DNA of 64,000 nucleotides from Amycolatopsis sp. NBC_01488 (GCF_036227105.1 NZ_CP109434.1:5365001-5429000); one strand, 5' to 3'; shown: positions 34,509 to 44,078, counted from the first letter of the stretch. Notes: a model not told the origin generated them from the sequence alone. Numbers and translations: made by a program.

Positions 34509-35402
34509 TCACCCCGCGGATTCGGACACCTCGGCCGGGGCCTCGGGCGTCTCCGGCGCCGGGCCCTCGGGCCAGTCCGGGCCTTCGGGCTCCTCGCCGG
34601 CGATGCGGTGGCGGCCCGCCCGGTTGGAGCGCAGGATCTTCGCCAGCACCATGTTGAACGTCAGCGCGATCTCCTGCGCGCCGGGCGAATGCCACTCGTG
34701 GATCGGGCTGCACGCGCCCTGGGCCTGCTGCACGGCGAGCCGGTCGGTGATCGCCGTCGGCATCACCAGCGAGCCGAAGTTGTCGCGCAGCTCGGCGATC
34801 CGGAACTGGTGCTCGTAGGACCGCACCCGCAGCTTGTTCACCAGGACGCCGATCGGGCGCAGGTCCGGGTTGAGCTCCTTGCGGATCTTCTCGATCGCTT
34901 CCAGGGCCCGGTTCGCGCCGGCGACGGCGTAGATCGTCGGCTCGGTGACGATCAGCGCGCTGTCCGCGGCGACCAGCGCCGACTTCGTCAGCCGGCCCAG
35001 CGACGGCGGGCAGTCCAGGATCACCAGCTCGTACGGCGTTTCGCGCAGCGGCGTGCGGTGCAGCTCGTCCAGCGCGCGGGAGAAGTTGGCCAGCCGCTCG
35101 CTGTCGGCGTCGGGGTCGTTGAGCAGTTCCAGCTCTTCGGTGCCGACCAGGACGTCGACGTCCTCGCTCCAGACGCTCGGCGCGATGGCGCGTTCGAGCA
35201 CCTCGCGCGTCGGGGTCTCGAGCACGTCGGCGAGGGTCGCGTCGGTGTACGGCGGGTCGAGCGAGGTGGTGGCGTTGCCCTGCGGGTCGAGGTCCACCAC
35301 CAGCGTCCGCGTGCCCCTACGCAGGGCGGCGGACGCGATACCGAGAGCGACCGTCGTCTTGCCGACGCCTCCCTTGAGGCTGAGTACGGCGACCGTGTGC
35401 AC
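34509..35402 (-). CDS. ParA/Soj family ATPase (orphan)
   Basis: The 297-residue P-loop ATPase starts HTVAVLSLKGGVGKTTVALG with the deviant Walker A KGGVGKTT at residues 9-16. It has DLDPQGNATTSLD (Walker A'), ILDCPPSLG (Walker B), and VLVNKLRVRSYEH. No ParB gene or parS cluster is nearby, so it may position something other than the chromosome. The last 40 residues are acidic and proline-rich. A TAGGCT box 7 nt before GTG 35402 indicates a leaderless transcript. Confidence 0.85.
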   Translation of the reverse strand: MHTVAVLSLKGGVGKTTVALGIASAALRRGTRTLVVDLDPQGNATTSLDPPYTDATLADVLETPTREVLERAIAPSVWSEDVDVLVGTEELELLNDPDADSERLANFSRALDELHRTPLRETPYELVILDCPPSLGRLTKSALVAADSALIVTEPTIYAVAGANRALEAIEKIRKELNPDLRPIGVLVNKLRVRSYEHQFRIAELRDNFGSLVMPTAITDRLAVQQAQGACSPIHEWHSPGAQEIALTFNMVLAKILRSNRAGRHRIAGEEPEGPDWPEGPAPETPEAPAEVSESAG

Positions 35403-35508
35403 GACGACCAGCCTACGGGTGCGTGCGAGGCGCGCCGCCGGGCAAGGGGCGTTCACTCGAAGGGAGGAGCCGGGGAGGCGGCCCGGGGCGGGCACTACCC
35501 TGTGCGGC

Positions 35509-36234
35509 ATGAAGACGGAGACCGTGGCCGCCCGGGGTTCGGGCCCCGTCCGCCGGGTGCTCGAGGCCGAGCTGAAGGCCGCCCGCGCCCGGGGCGCCGA
35601 GCACCCCCGCGTCGTCGACGTGGGTGGCGGCAGCGGCGGCTGGGCGGTGCCGTTCGCGGCCGCGGGCTGCCGGGTGACCGTCGTCGAGCCGAGCCCGAAC
35701 GCCCTGGCCACGCTGCAGCGGCGGGCCGAAGAGGAAGGCGTCTCAGAGCTGATCACGGTCGTCGCGGACGACTCGGACGCGCTCGGCCGGTACGTCGAGG
35801 CCGGCTCGGCCGACCTGGTGCTGGCGCACGGGCTGCTGGAGATCGTCGACGACCCGGCCGCGGTGCTGGCCGCGCTGGCCACCGCGGTCGCGCCGGGCGG
35901 AGCGGTGTCGGTGCTGGTCGCGAACCGGCACGCGGCGGTGCTGCACCGCGCGCTTTCGGGCCGCGTCGGCGAGGCCCAACGGCTGCTCGAGAGCGCGGAC
36001 GGGGTCGTCCCCGGCGACACCGTGCTGCGCCGGTTCTCCGCGGCCGGCCTGCGGGCCGAGCTGGAGGCCGCGGGCCTGGACGTGACGCTGCTGCAGGGCG
36101 ACCGGGTGATCTCGGACCTGGTCGGCGGGGACGTCCGCGAGGACGAGCTGGCGGAGTTCGAGCGGGTCGCGGCGGGGTCGCCGGCGCTGCGGGACATCGC
36201 CGGCCGGCTGCACGCGGTCGCGCGGCACGCCTGA
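35509..36234 (+). CDS. Class I SAM-dependent methyltransferase
   Basis: The 241-residue protein has the SAM-binding motif VVDVGGGSGGWAVPFA at about residues 35-50, VTVVEPSPNAL (acidic motif II), and LVLAHGLLEIVDDPAAVLA (motif III-IV). Similar to the UbiE/Coq5-like group; the substrate is unknown. A TACCCT box 7 nt before the ATG fits a leaderless start. It is divergent from the ParA gene, with 106 bp between them. Confidence 0.82.
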   Translation: MKTETVAARGSGPVRRVLEAELKAARARGAEHPRVVDVGGGSGGWAVPFAAAGCRVTVVEPSPNALATLQRRAEEEGVSELITVVADDSDALGRYVEAGSADLVLAHGLLEIVDDPAAVLAALATAVAPGGAVSVLVANRHAAVLHRALSGRVGEAQRLLESADGVVPGDTVLRRFSAAGLRAELEAAGLDVTLLQGDRVISDLVGGDVREDELAEFERVAAGSPALRDIAGRLHAVARHA

Positions 36235-36311
36235 CCCTTTTCGCGGCTGTTTCGGCCGTCGCGCTGCCGGCGTCGACGAAACTGTCGGTGGTGGCCGGTA
36301 GCGTCCCGGGC

Positions 36312-37649
36312 GTGGGGCGAAATGCTGAGCTGCCGGGCGGGATGGGCCGGTTCCGGGTCCGGCCGGGAGAACCGCTGCCGGACGACACCGGGTGCGGGAT
36401 GCTGCACGTCGACATGGACGCGTTCTTCGTGTCCGTCGAGCTGCGGACCCGGCCCGAGCTGGCGGGCAAGCCGGTCGTCGTGTCCGGCGGCGGGCCGCGG
36501 GCCGTCGTCGCGGCGGCGAACTACCCGGCGCGGAAGTTCGGCGTTCGCTCGGCGATGCCGTTCTCGACGGCTAAGCGGCTGTGCCCGCACCTGATCAACA
36601 TCCCACCGACGGGCGGGCTCTACAGCGAGGTCTCCCGCGGCGTGATGGGCATCTTCCGCGAGCTCACACCACTCGTCGAACCACTGAGCCTCGACGAGGC
36701 CTTCCTGGACGTCAGCGGGGCGCTGCGGCGCCTGGGCGCGACACCGGCGTCGCTGGGTGCGCAGCTCCGCTCGCGGGTCGCGGCCGAGCACGGGATCACC
36801 TGCTCGGTCGGGGTGGCGAAGGTCAAGTTCGTCGCGAAGCTGGCGTCGGGGATGGCGAAGCCGGACGGCATGGTCGTGGTGCCCGCGGCGGAGACGCTGG
36901 CGTTCCTGCACCCGCTGCCGGTGTCGGCGCTGTGGGGCGTCGGCGCGCGGACGGAGGAGCAGCTGCGCCGGCTGGGCCTGGACACGATCGCCGACGTCGC
37001 GGCGTTCCCGCCGGAGCGGCTGAAGAAGTCGCTGGGGACGGCCGTCGGCGAGCACCTGTACCGCCTCGCGCACGGGGTCGACGAGCGCGCGGTGGTCGTC
37101 GACTCCCCGGAGAAGTCGATCGGCGCGGAGCACACGTTCGACGTCGACCGCCATTCCCGTGCCGAGCTGGGCCTGGAGTTGCTGCGCCTGGCTACGCGCG
37201 TGGGGGCGACGCTGCGGGAGCGGGGCGTGCGCGGCCGGACGGTCTCGATCAAGGTGCGCTTCGCGGACTTCCGGACGATCACGCGCGCCCGCACGCTGGT
37301 CTCGGCGACGGACGTGGCGCGCGAGATCCACGCCGTGGCGGTGGCGTTGCTCACCGAGCACGCGCCGACGGGGGCGGTGCGGCTGATCGGGGTGCGCGTC
37401 GAGGGGCTCGACACGGGGGAGGCGGGGGAGCAGCTGGTGTTCGAGTCCCCGGCCCCGCGCTGGCGCGACGCGGAAGTGGCGGCGGACGTGGCGCGCTCGA
37501 AGTTCGGGTCGGCGGCCGTGCGGCCGGCTTCGTTGCTGGGGCCGCGGGAAAGCTTCCGCGACCGCCCCGCCCCTCCCGCGCGAGCCGTGCACACGGCGGG
37601 TGATCCTCCAGTCCGGGAGCCGTCCCCCACATCGCCGCCGACGTCGTAA
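36312..37649 (+). CDS. dinB: DNA polymerase IV (Y-family)
   Basis: The 445-residue translesion polymerase contains HVDMDAFFVSVEL (metal ligands), AANYPARKFGVRSAMP, SLDEAFLDVSG (catalytic Asp-Glu), GVAKVKFVAKLASGMAKPDG and a little-finger domain ending near VRLIGVRVEGLD. The proline-rich tail of 40 residues is unconserved. The GTG at 36312 is preferred: a TAGCGT box ends 7 nt before it, a leaderless layout. The ATG at 36342 is the alternative. No LexA-type box was seen. Confidence 0.92.
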   Translation: MGRNAELPGGMGRFRVRPGEPLPDDTGCGMLHVDMDAFFVSVELRTRPELAGKPVVVSGGGPRAVVAAANYPARKFGVRSAMPFSTAKRLCPHLINIPPTGGLYSEVSRGVMGIFRELTPLVEPLSLDEAFLDVSGALRRLGATPASLGAQLRSRVAAEHGITCSVGVAKVKFVAKLASGMAKPDGMVVVPAAETLAFLHPLPVSALWGVGARTEEQLRRLGLDTIADVAAFPPERLKKSLGTAVGEHLYRLAHGVDERAVVVDSPEKSIGAEHTFDVDRHSRAELGLELLRLATRVGATLRERGVRGRTVSIKVRFADFRTITRARTLVSATDVAREIHAVAVALLTEHAPTGAVRLIGVRVEGLDTGEAGEQLVFESPAPRWRDAEVAADVARSKFGSAAVRPASLLGPRESFRDRPAPPARAVHTAGDPPVREPSPTSPPTS

Positions 37650-37650
37650 A

Positions 37651-37677
37651 ACGGTCACGATCGGCGACGGTGACCGT
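37651..37677. promoter_or_regulatory. 8-bp inverted repeat after dinB
   Basis: ACGGTCAC (37651-37658) and GTGACCGT (37670-37677) pair perfectly around an 11-nt spacer. It begins at the dinB stop, so it may be a terminator; it could also serve the DUF3040 promoter downstream, whose TATCCT -10 box is at 37761-37766. Confidence 0.45.
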
Positions 37678-37854
37678 CCGCAACCCCGATCCGGAAGGAT
37701 TTAGCCCAATTCGATCCCTACTGGATGCGGGATCGGGTAGTCGTCCGGGCGCGGGCCTCGTATCCTGGACAGTGCCACCCCGCCTGGGGTTGGCTGTTGG
37801 GTCCAGGACGTTGCGCGGCCCGGCGCCCGCGACAGCTGTGCCGGAGGAGGAAAG

Positions 37855-38253
37855 ATGCCACTCTCCGAGCATGAGCAGCGGCTGCTCGATCAGATCGAGC
37901 GCGAGCTCTATGCCGAGGACCCCAAGTTCGCATCCACGGTGCGTGGCACCCGGTTGCGTCGCCCCGCTCGCCGACGGCGTATCCAGGGCATCGCCCTGTT
38001 CGTAGTGGGCGTGGCCCTGCTGGTGCTGGGCGTGGTGGTGCCGCAGTTCCGGGTGGCCGACATCCCGCTGATCAGCGTGCTCGGGTTCCTCGTGATGTTC
38101 TTCGGGGTCATGTTGGCCGTCACATCGCTTCGGCACGGCGCCGAAGCGGACGGCAAGGGCGGTGGATCGCGCGGGGCCAAGCAGTCGGGCCGCCGGAGTT
38201 CCTTCACCCAGCGCATGGAAGAACGCTTCCGCCAGCGCTTCGAAGAGCAGTAG
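37855..38253 (+). CDS. DUF3040 membrane protein
   Basis: The 132-residue protein starts with the family motif PLSEHEQRLLDQIERELYAEDP followed by a basic stretch and two membrane helices (about 45-65 and 70-90). The C-terminus is charged and helical. DUF3040 proteins are common near dinB and the dcw genes in actinobacteria and have no defined role. A GGAGGAGGAAAG site precedes the ATG. A hairpin terminator follows. Confidence 0.85.
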   Translation: MPLSEHEQRLLDQIERELYAEDPKFASTVRGTRLRRPARRRRIQGIALFVVGVALLVLGVVVPQFRVADIPLISVLGFLVMFFGVMLAVTSLRHGAEADGKGGGSRGAKQSGRRSSFTQRMEERFRQRFEEQ

Positions 38254-38268
38254 CGCCGCCAGACCACG

Positions 38269-38305
38269 AGATCCGCGTCCCGCCGCCACGGTAGGACGCG
38301 GATCT
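38269..38305 (+). terminator. Hairpin terminator after DUF3040
   Basis: A perfect 12-bp stem (38269-38280 with 38294-38305) and 13-nt loop lies 16 bp after the stop, followed by a TATTGTG tract. Confidence 0.75.
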
Positions 38306-38380
38306 TATTGTGTGCTCAACCACGCCGGCGACCCCGCACCGCGACTGTGGTGACAGTGGGTGACGCCCAGCTGGGTGATC

Positions 38381-38550
38381 CGCGTGCCCGGACCCGGAAC
38401 TCGCGTGTCCGAACCCCGAACTCCCGTGATCAGAGACGTAACTCGCGTGATTGGAGGGGTATCTCGCGTGATCAGAAGGGCATCGGCGCTGATGCCCCTC
38501 CAGACACGCGCGATGCCCGCCTGGTCACGCGCGATGCCCGCCGGCGCACG
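38381..38550. repeat. 21-bp dyad repeat array B (5 direct + 3 inverted units)
   Basis: Direct unit cores (GCGTG...) start at 38381, 38402, 38423, 38444 and 38465. Mirrored cores end at 38508, 38529 and 38550. The last three direct and the three inverted units share centre 38486.5, where GGCATC/GATGCC forms the tip. The array ends 2 bp before the minus-strand stop of the transglutaminase gene. Confidence 0.85.
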
Positions 38551-38552
38551 TC

Positions 38553-41042
38553 TCAGTCGCGGTTGCGGAAGAGGGACTTCGGGAACAGGCGGCCCTTCCA
38601 GGACAGCGGGGCGTTCCGGTGCAGGCTCCGCCGCACGTGGTCGAACGCCGACGGCAAGGTTGGGTCCGGGGCGCCGTTCTCGCCGTACCAGGACTTCTCC
38701 ACCACGCCGATCACCGTGCGCAGGCCGTCGCGGCCTTCGTCGTCCAGGTGGTGCTTCGCCGCCAGCTTCTGGCTTGCCACGCGGACGGTGTCGCTCGGCG
38801 GGATCGGCAACCCGCGGTCGGCGCACTCGGCCCGCAGCTCGGACCACGCCGCGTCCGCCGCACCCGGCCGCTGCGCGACGATCTCCTGCAGCCGGCGCCG
38901 CCGTCCGACGTCGCGCGCGGCCGACGGGCCCAGCAGCCCGGCCAGCAGGAGCACCACGATCAGGCTGAACCACCAGGCCACCAGCCACGTCAGCACGCCG
39001 AGCACCGCCACCCACAACGCGGCGGCGATGAGCGGCAGCCAGTTTCTGAGCGTCGCCGCGAGCCCGGTCGCCGCGGGTTCGCGGTCCGGCCGTCGGCGAC
39101 GCCCGCCCGCGATCACCAGGACCGTCGCGACCAGCGCGAGCGCGACCAGCGCCAGGACGAGCACCCACAGCCAGGTCGGCGTGCCCTCGTCGGCCGCCTG
39201 CGGGCCCTGCGCCTGCTGGTTCTGCCCGGTGTCGCGGGGCACGCCGGTCGGCGCCGCGCTCGACTGGACCGTGCTCGGCGCCACCTGCGTGTCGTCGGGC
39301 TGGTTACCGTCCTGCGAGCCGGCCTGCAGGTACGACGGGGTGATGCCACGGCCGTCCGACAGCGGCGTCGGGTCGAAGGTCACCCAGCCCTTGTCGCCGA
39401 AGTACGCCTCGACCCACGCGTGCGCGTCCTGGGTGCTGATCGACAAGTAGTCGTTGACCTGCGAGCCGGGTGTGAAGCCGATGGCCACCCGCGACGGGAT
39501 GCCCGCCACCCGCAGCATCACGGCCATCGCCGACGCGAACTGCTCGCAGAAGCCCCGCTTGCCGTTGAGGATGAAGTCGGCGAGCGCGTCGGCGTCGTTC
39601 GCCGGCGCGGTCTTCGTGTCGTAGACGAACCCGTTCTGCGCCGTGAAGTACCGCCAGATCGCCGACGCCCGGTCGAAGTCGTTGGACGCGCCGGCGATCA
39701 GCTGCTGCGTCTTCGCGCGGACGCGGTCGTCGACGCGGTCGAGCTGCGTGTAGCGCGGCGGCAGGTCGTCGACGCGCGGGGTCACGCGCAGCTCCTGGGC
39801 CGTGGGTTCCTTCAGCGACGCGTATTCGGTGTAGGACGGCGGAACCTCGCTGCGCGTGGTGAACACCGTGCCGCTGACCTGGTCGTAGAGGTAGCCGTTG
39901 GCGGCGCCGTCGATCACCCGCGGCGCGCCGTACACCGGCAGCCAGTTGTCGCGCCAGCTCGTCGGCTCGACGTCGATCCGGCGCGCGGCACCGCTGCCGT
40001 CGTCGCCCGGCGCGGCCGGCAGCTGCGGCCCGACCGGGACGCCCTGCTGCGAACGGCCGTCGTCGTGCAGGCCCCAGCCCTTGTTGGGGTAGTACGTGTC
40101 CAGCGTCATCGCGCGCAGCAGCCGCCGGTCGGTGCCGAGGCCGCGGACCTTGAACAGCTCGCGGTTGGCGCCCTGGTCGAGCATGCCGCGCAGCTCGGTG
40201 AACGGCTGGATGCCGAACCCGCCGGCGCCGGCGCCGGGGCCGTCGCCGCCGTTGCCGAACGGGATCCGCCCGACCGTGCCGACCCAGGTGATCGCGCCGC
40301 CGAACAGGCCGAGCACGATCGCCGCGGCCACCACCGCGACCGGCGCGGACAGCACAGCAGGCTTGCCGCTGCGCCCGGGCGCCTCCCGGGTCCGCCAGCG
40401 GCGGTGCCGGTGGTTGCCGTCGACCGCCAGCAGGCCCGCGAACGCGGCGCCGCCGAGCAGGAACGTCCACCACGGCAGCATTTCCTCGGAGAGCGCGGCC
40501 GGCACGGCGTAGACGCAGAGCAGCACGAGCCCGGTCGCGGCGGGGGCCGCGGCGGCCACCGTCAGCGTGTCGACCAGGACGGCGACCAGGCCGACCAGGA
40601 TCGTCACCAGGCAGAGGATCGGCTGGCTGCCCTCCACCGGCGGCAGCCCGACGCGGATCTGGTCGGCGGCGGCCGACAGCGTGCTCCCGATCTCGCCGAA
40701 CGCTTCCGGGCCGGGGATGACCTGCAGGATCCCGTGCGAGGTGAACGCGCCGGTGATCAGGAAGAGCAGCACCAGCAGCTGGCCGAGCCCGACCAGCACG
40801 GTCGGCACCTGCAGCGAGCGCAGCGCGAGGCCGGTCGCCGCGATCAGCAGCACCGCGACGAACAGGTAGCCGAACCAGGCCAGGCCCGACACGACGCTGG
40901 TCACCGACGTCGCCGCGCACAGCGTCGCGATCCCGGCGGCGGCGGGGGCGAGGAGGCTGCTCCGCCAGGCCGAAAGAGGGTGCTGCGAAGCGGGACGCCG
41001 CGGCGGGTTCGCGGACGGGCGCGGCGGGGCGGCGGTGCTCAT
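38553..41042 (-). CDS. DUF3488/transglutaminase-like membrane protein (TgpA type)
   Basis: The 829-residue protein has several N-terminal membrane helices (about 30-260, DUF3488), then a large extracytoplasmic domain with the transglutaminase triad: Cys in KRGFCEQFASAM, His in DAHAWVEAYF, Asp in VTFDPTP. One or more helices (about 630-720) and a cytoplasmic tail follow. TgpA proteins remodel surface or cell wall proteins and are usually encoded after DUF58 and MoxR, as here. The start overlaps the DUF58 stop by 4 bp (ATGA). Confidence 0.88.
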   Translation of the reverse strand: MSTAAPPRPSANPPRRPASQHPLSAWRSSLLAPAAAGIATLCAATSVTSVVSGLAWFGYLFVAVLLIAATGLALRSLQVPTVLVGLGQLLVLLFLITGAFTSHGILQVIPGPEAFGEIGSTLSAAADQIRVGLPPVEGSQPILCLVTILVGLVAVLVDTLTVAAAAPAATGLVLLCVYAVPAALSEEMLPWWTFLLGGAAFAGLLAVDGNHRHRRWRTREAPGRSGKPAVLSAPVAVVAAAIVLGLFGGAITWVGTVGRIPFGNGGDGPGAGAGGFGIQPFTELRGMLDQGANRELFKVRGLGTDRRLLRAMTLDTYYPNKGWGLHDDGRSQQGVPVGPQLPAAPGDDGSGAARRIDVEPTSWRDNWLPVYGAPRVIDGAANGYLYDQVSGTVFTTRSEVPPSYTEYASLKEPTAQELRVTPRVDDLPPRYTQLDRVDDRVRAKTQQLIAGASNDFDRASAIWRYFTAQNGFVYDTKTAPANDADALADFILNGKRGFCEQFASAMAVMLRVAGIPSRVAIGFTPGSQVNDYLSISTQDAHAWVEAYFGDKGWVTFDPTPLSDGRGITPSYLQAGSQDGNQPDDTQVAPSTVQSSAAPTGVPRDTGQNQQAQGPQAADEGTPTWLWVLVLALVALALVATVLVIAGGRRRRPDREPAATGLAATLRNWLPLIAAALWVAVLGVLTWLVAWWFSLIVVLLLAGLLGPSAARDVGRRRRLQEIVAQRPGAADAAWSELRAECADRGLPIPPSDTVRVASQKLAAKHHLDDEGRDGLRTVIGVVEKSWYGENGAPDPTLPSAFDHVRRSLHRNAPLSWKGRLFPKSLFRNRD

Positions 41043-42313
41043 CGGGTACCGCCGATCAGCGTGCCGCGGCGGGCGCCCGCCTGGCACAGCTCGGCCCACA
41101 CCTGCGGCATCGGGGAACCCGGTCCCGCGATCACCACGCCCCAGCCGGCCGCGCGCAGCAGCGCCGCCGAGTCCTCGGTCGCGGCCGCGCGCTGTTCCGG
41201 CGCGCTGACGCCCGCCGACCACGTGGGCGTGTCCAGCAGGACGGCCAGGCTGCGGATGCCGCGCGGGCGGAACTGGGCCAGCTCGTGCACGGCCTCGGTG
41301 CTGACCGTGCCGAGCACGGCGATCAGCTCCTGGCCGTCGGCCGGGTCGCCGGCCAGCGTGATGTCGCGCTGGTGGGCGGGCTGCAGCGCGGCCAGCGCGT
41401 CGAGCACGACGTGGTCGTAGTGGTCGCCGCCGTCGCCGGGGGTGTCGGCGAGCGTGACGCCGTGCTCGCTGACCAGCCGGACGCGGTGCCCGGACCGGCG
41501 CAGGTGCAGGGCGGCCGAAGCGGCGAAGGACACCGCCCACTCCAGGCTGGCGGCCGGGCCGCTGCCGTGGTGGGCGGCCGCGCGGTGGTCGAGCAGCACC
41601 GTCGTGCCGCCGCGCCACGGCCGTTCCTCGACGCGCACCATGATCTCGTCGCGGCGGGCGGTCGAGCGCCAGTGCACCTTCCGCAGGTCATCGCCCTGGC
41701 GGTACTGCCGGACGATGACGTCGGCCTCGCCCTGCCCGGCGTGCAGCCGGACCGTGCCGTCGTCGCCGACGCCGATGCCCGCGCCGCTCGGCAGGCCCCA
41801 CAGCGGGACCACCCGGGGCACGACGACCAGCCGCGAGTGCCCGATCAGCTCGCGCTCGAACTCGCAGAGCCCGAACGGGTCGGTGATGGTCGCGCGCAGC
41901 GGCCCGACCTGCTGGATCCCGCGCAGCACCGGCTGCAGCGGGTAGCGCAGCGCGACCTTCCGGTCGTGCGGGAGGCGTTCGACGACGAACCGCGGCCGCG
42001 AGCCCAGCGCGTACGGCACGCCGTCCTCGAGGAGGATCTCGCCGGCCGGCAGCCGCCCGCTGCGCCACAGCTCCAGCTGCACCTCGCCGGCGCCGCCGAC
42101 CGCGACCCGCTGGGGGTGCAGCGCGCGGGTGGCGCCGATGCGCAGCCGGGTCGCCGAGATGAACGCGGCGACCAGCAGTGGCAGCGCCACCACGAAGACG
42201 GCGACCCGCAGCAGGTCGCGTTCGTTGAGCACGAACGAGCACACCGCGGCCGCCAGCCCGGCGGCCAGCAGGCAGCGGCCGCGGGTGGTCAGGCCGGACA
42301 GGGCACGCAGCAC
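41039..42313 (-). CDS. DUF58 domain membrane protein
   Basis: The 424-residue protein has two close N-terminal helices (about 13-55) and the DUF58 signature REY-like region DVIVRQYRQGDDLRKVHWRS at about residues 195-215, followed by a VWA-like fold (TTVLLDHRAAAHHG). DUF58 proteins pair with MoxR ATPases in chaperone-like maturation of envelope complexes. GTG start. It lies between moxR (26 bp) and tgpA (4-bp overlap), forming a moxR-DUF58-tgpA operon. Confidence 0.88.
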   Translation of the reverse strand: MLRALSGLTTRGRCLLAAGLAAAVCSFVLNERDLLRVAVFVVALPLLVAAFISATRLRIGATRALHPQRVAVGGAGEVQLELWRSGRLPAGEILLEDGVPYALGSRPRFVVERLPHDRKVALRYPLQPVLRGIQQVGPLRATITDPFGLCEFERELIGHSRLVVVPRVVPLWGLPSGAGIGVGDDGTVRLHAGQGEADVIVRQYRQGDDLRKVHWRSTARRDEIMVRVEERPWRGGTTVLLDHRAAAHHGSGPAASLEWAVSFAASAALHLRRSGHRVRLVSEHGVTLADTPGDGGDHYDHVVLDALAALQPAHQRDITLAGDPADGQELIAVLGTVSTEAVHELAQFRPRGIRSLAVLLDTPTWSAGVSAPEQRAAATEDSAALLRAAGWGVVIAGPGSPMPQVWAELCQAGARRGTLIGGTR

Positions 42314-42339
42314 GTCGTCCTTCTCCCCTTCGAGGGCGG

Positions 42340-43410
42340 TTACTGGGGCCGGGAGCCCTGCGGCACCGGCACCCGGTGCAGCACCGCCCGCACGACGTCG
42401 GTCGCCGACCGGCGCGCCGCGTGGGCCTCGGTGGTCAGCACCAGGCGGTGCGCGAGCACCGGCACCGCGACCGTGTGCAGGTCGTCCGGCACGACGTAGT
42501 CACGCCCCGAAAGCGCCGCCTGCGCCCGCGCCGCGCGGACGAGGTGCAGCGTCGCGCGCGGGGACGCGCCGAGCCGGATCTCCGGGACCTGCCGGGTGGC
42601 CGCGACGAGGTCGACGGCGTACCGGCGGACCTCCGGCGCGATGTGCACGCCGCGGACCGTCTCGATCAGCCGGTGCACGGTCTCGCCGTCGGACACCGGC
42701 TGCAGGTCGTCCATCGGGTTGTGCCCGGCGTGCTCGTCGACCATGGCCAGCTCGGCCTGCTGGTCGGGGTAGCCGATGGAGACGCGCGTGGTGAACCGGT
42801 CGCGCTGGGCTTCGGGCAGCGCGTAGGTGCCTTCCATCTCGATCGGGTTCTGGGTGGCGATCACCATGAACGGCTCGTCGAGGTGGTAGGTCGAGGTGTC
42901 GACGGTGACCTGGTGCTCTTCCATGCACTCCAGCAGCGCCGACTGCGTCTTCGGCGAGGCGCGGTTGATCTCGTCGCCCACCACGATGTTCGCGAACACC
43001 GGGCCGGGGCGGAACTCGAAGTCGCCGGACTGCCGGTTGTAGATGGAGACGCCGGTGACGTCGCTGGGCAGCAGGTCCGGGGTGAACTGGATGCGGCTGA
43101 CGGTGCAGTCGATCGAGCGGGCGAGCGCCTTGGCCAGCGACGTCTTCCCGACCCCGGGCACGTCCTCCACCAGGAGGTGGCCCTCGGCGAGCAGCGTGAC
43201 CAGCGCGATCCGGATGACGTCGGGCTTGCCGACCAGCACCCGCTCCACGTTCGCGGCGATCCGCCGCGCGGTCTCGTGCAGTTCGTCCAGCGACACTCTG
43301 GCGGGGCGGCCGGCGGCCCGGCCGTTGCCCGCGGGCTCCGCCGGGTAAGGCGGTCGCCCGGATGCCTGCTCGCCCGATCCGGGCGCCGCAGACTGGATTC
43401 TCGACGTCAC
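42340..43410 (-). CDS. MoxR family AAA+ ATPase
   Basis: The 356-residue ATPase has a disordered start of 45 residues, then Walker A VEDVPGVGKTSLAKALARS, Walker B VFANIVVGDEINRASPKTQS, sensor ATQNPIEMEGTYALPEAQRDRF and the lid domain. MoxR works with VWA/DUF58 proteins to mature envelope complexes. A GGAGGT site lies 3 nt before GTG 43410. It leads the operon with DUF58 and tgpA. The 317-bp gap to the next gene holds only the promoters of both strands, including TATGCT at 43670-43675. Confidence 0.92.
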   Translation of the reverse strand: MTSRIQSAAPGSGEQASGRPPYPAEPAGNGRAAGRPARVSLDELHETARRIAANVERVLVGKPDVIRIALVTLLAEGHLLVEDVPGVGKTSLAKALARSIDCTVSRIQFTPDLLPSDVTGVSIYNRQSGDFEFRPGPVFANIVVGDEINRASPKTQSALLECMEEHQVTVDTSTYHLDEPFMVIATQNPIEMEGTYALPEAQRDRFTTRVSIGYPDQQAELAMVDEHAGHNPMDDLQPVSDGETVHRLIETVRGVHIAPEVRRYAVDLVAATRQVPEIRLGASPRATLHLVRAARAQAALSGRDYVVPDDLHTVAVPVLAHRLVLTTEAHAARRSATDVVRAVLHRVPVPQGSRPQ

Positions 43411-43727
43411 TCGACCTCCTGGTGGCGCATGGCCGCGCGCACTGTGCGCACCGCCGGGCCCGAACGGCCCCCATCGCTGCTGTCCGCGCGCAGCGACCAG
43501 CCTTCCATCCAGTGTGTCAAACCCGGGCGAACCTGGGGGCGGAACCCCGCGTAGCCCCGGGGAGCACGCCCGGCACGACGGTCGATGACACTGCGCAAGC
43601 AGGGACGATACCCCGAACGGGTGTGTTGTCACCCGATTCTGGGCGCTCCCGCTGACGCCTCGCGCTGTCGTATGCTGCGGTTCGAGGTCGCCCGGCTGTG
43701 TCCGCTTTCGGAGAGGCGTGATCGCTT

Positions 43728-44078
43728 GTGAGCGAGGTCCGCACCCAGCCGCCGTTCGACGTGCGCGGCTTCGCGGTCGCGCCCGAGCTGGCCACGGACG
43801 CGTACGCGAAGCTCGGCCGGCTGCAGGACGTCGTCGGCGAGATGGTCCGCGAGGCCAAGGTGCTCGGCCGGAGCGTTCCGCTGGGCGGCGGGTACGCCGG
43901 GGAGATCGGCAAGTTCATGGCCGAGTACGGCATCGGCGGGACGGGCTCGGCCGTCCAGCAGCTGACGGCGTTCGGCAAGGAGCTCGACACGCTCAAGCAC
44001 CGGATCGGCCAGGCGCTGGCGAAGTACCAGCACGCCGACGAGCAGGCGGCCGACGGGGTGGACTGCACGGGTGGCTGA
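43728..44078 (+). CDS. Small helical protein of the ESX-accessory cluster
   Basis: The 116-residue protein is mainly helical, with a central GGGYAGEIGKFMAEYGIGGTG. It has neither the WXG motif nor a signal peptide. It is the first gene of a four-gene run with a DUF3558 lipoprotein, a PPE-like protein and EspG, so a role near type VII secretion is likely. GTG start. Its stop overlaps the next start by 8 bp. Confidence 0.6.
   Translation: MSEVRTQPPFDVRGFAVAPELATDAYAKLGRLQDVVGEMVREAKVLGRSVPLGGGYAGEIGKFMAEYGIGGTGSAVQQLTAFGKELDTLKHRIGQALAKYQHADEQAADGVDCTGG

Noticed and set aside
34509..37658. Very long minus-strand frame of 1049 codons, and the plus-strand frame 33717-37649 of 1310 codons
   Set aside because: Only their downstream parts encode known proteins (the ParA-like ATPase from 35402, DinB from 36312). 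The rest is low-complexity Arg/Ala/Pro sequence antisense to or in another frame of real genes, common in GC-rich DNA.
38381..38550. CRISPR array
   Set aside because: Units are contiguous 21-bp repeats with no unique spacers, half are inverted, and no cas genes are present.
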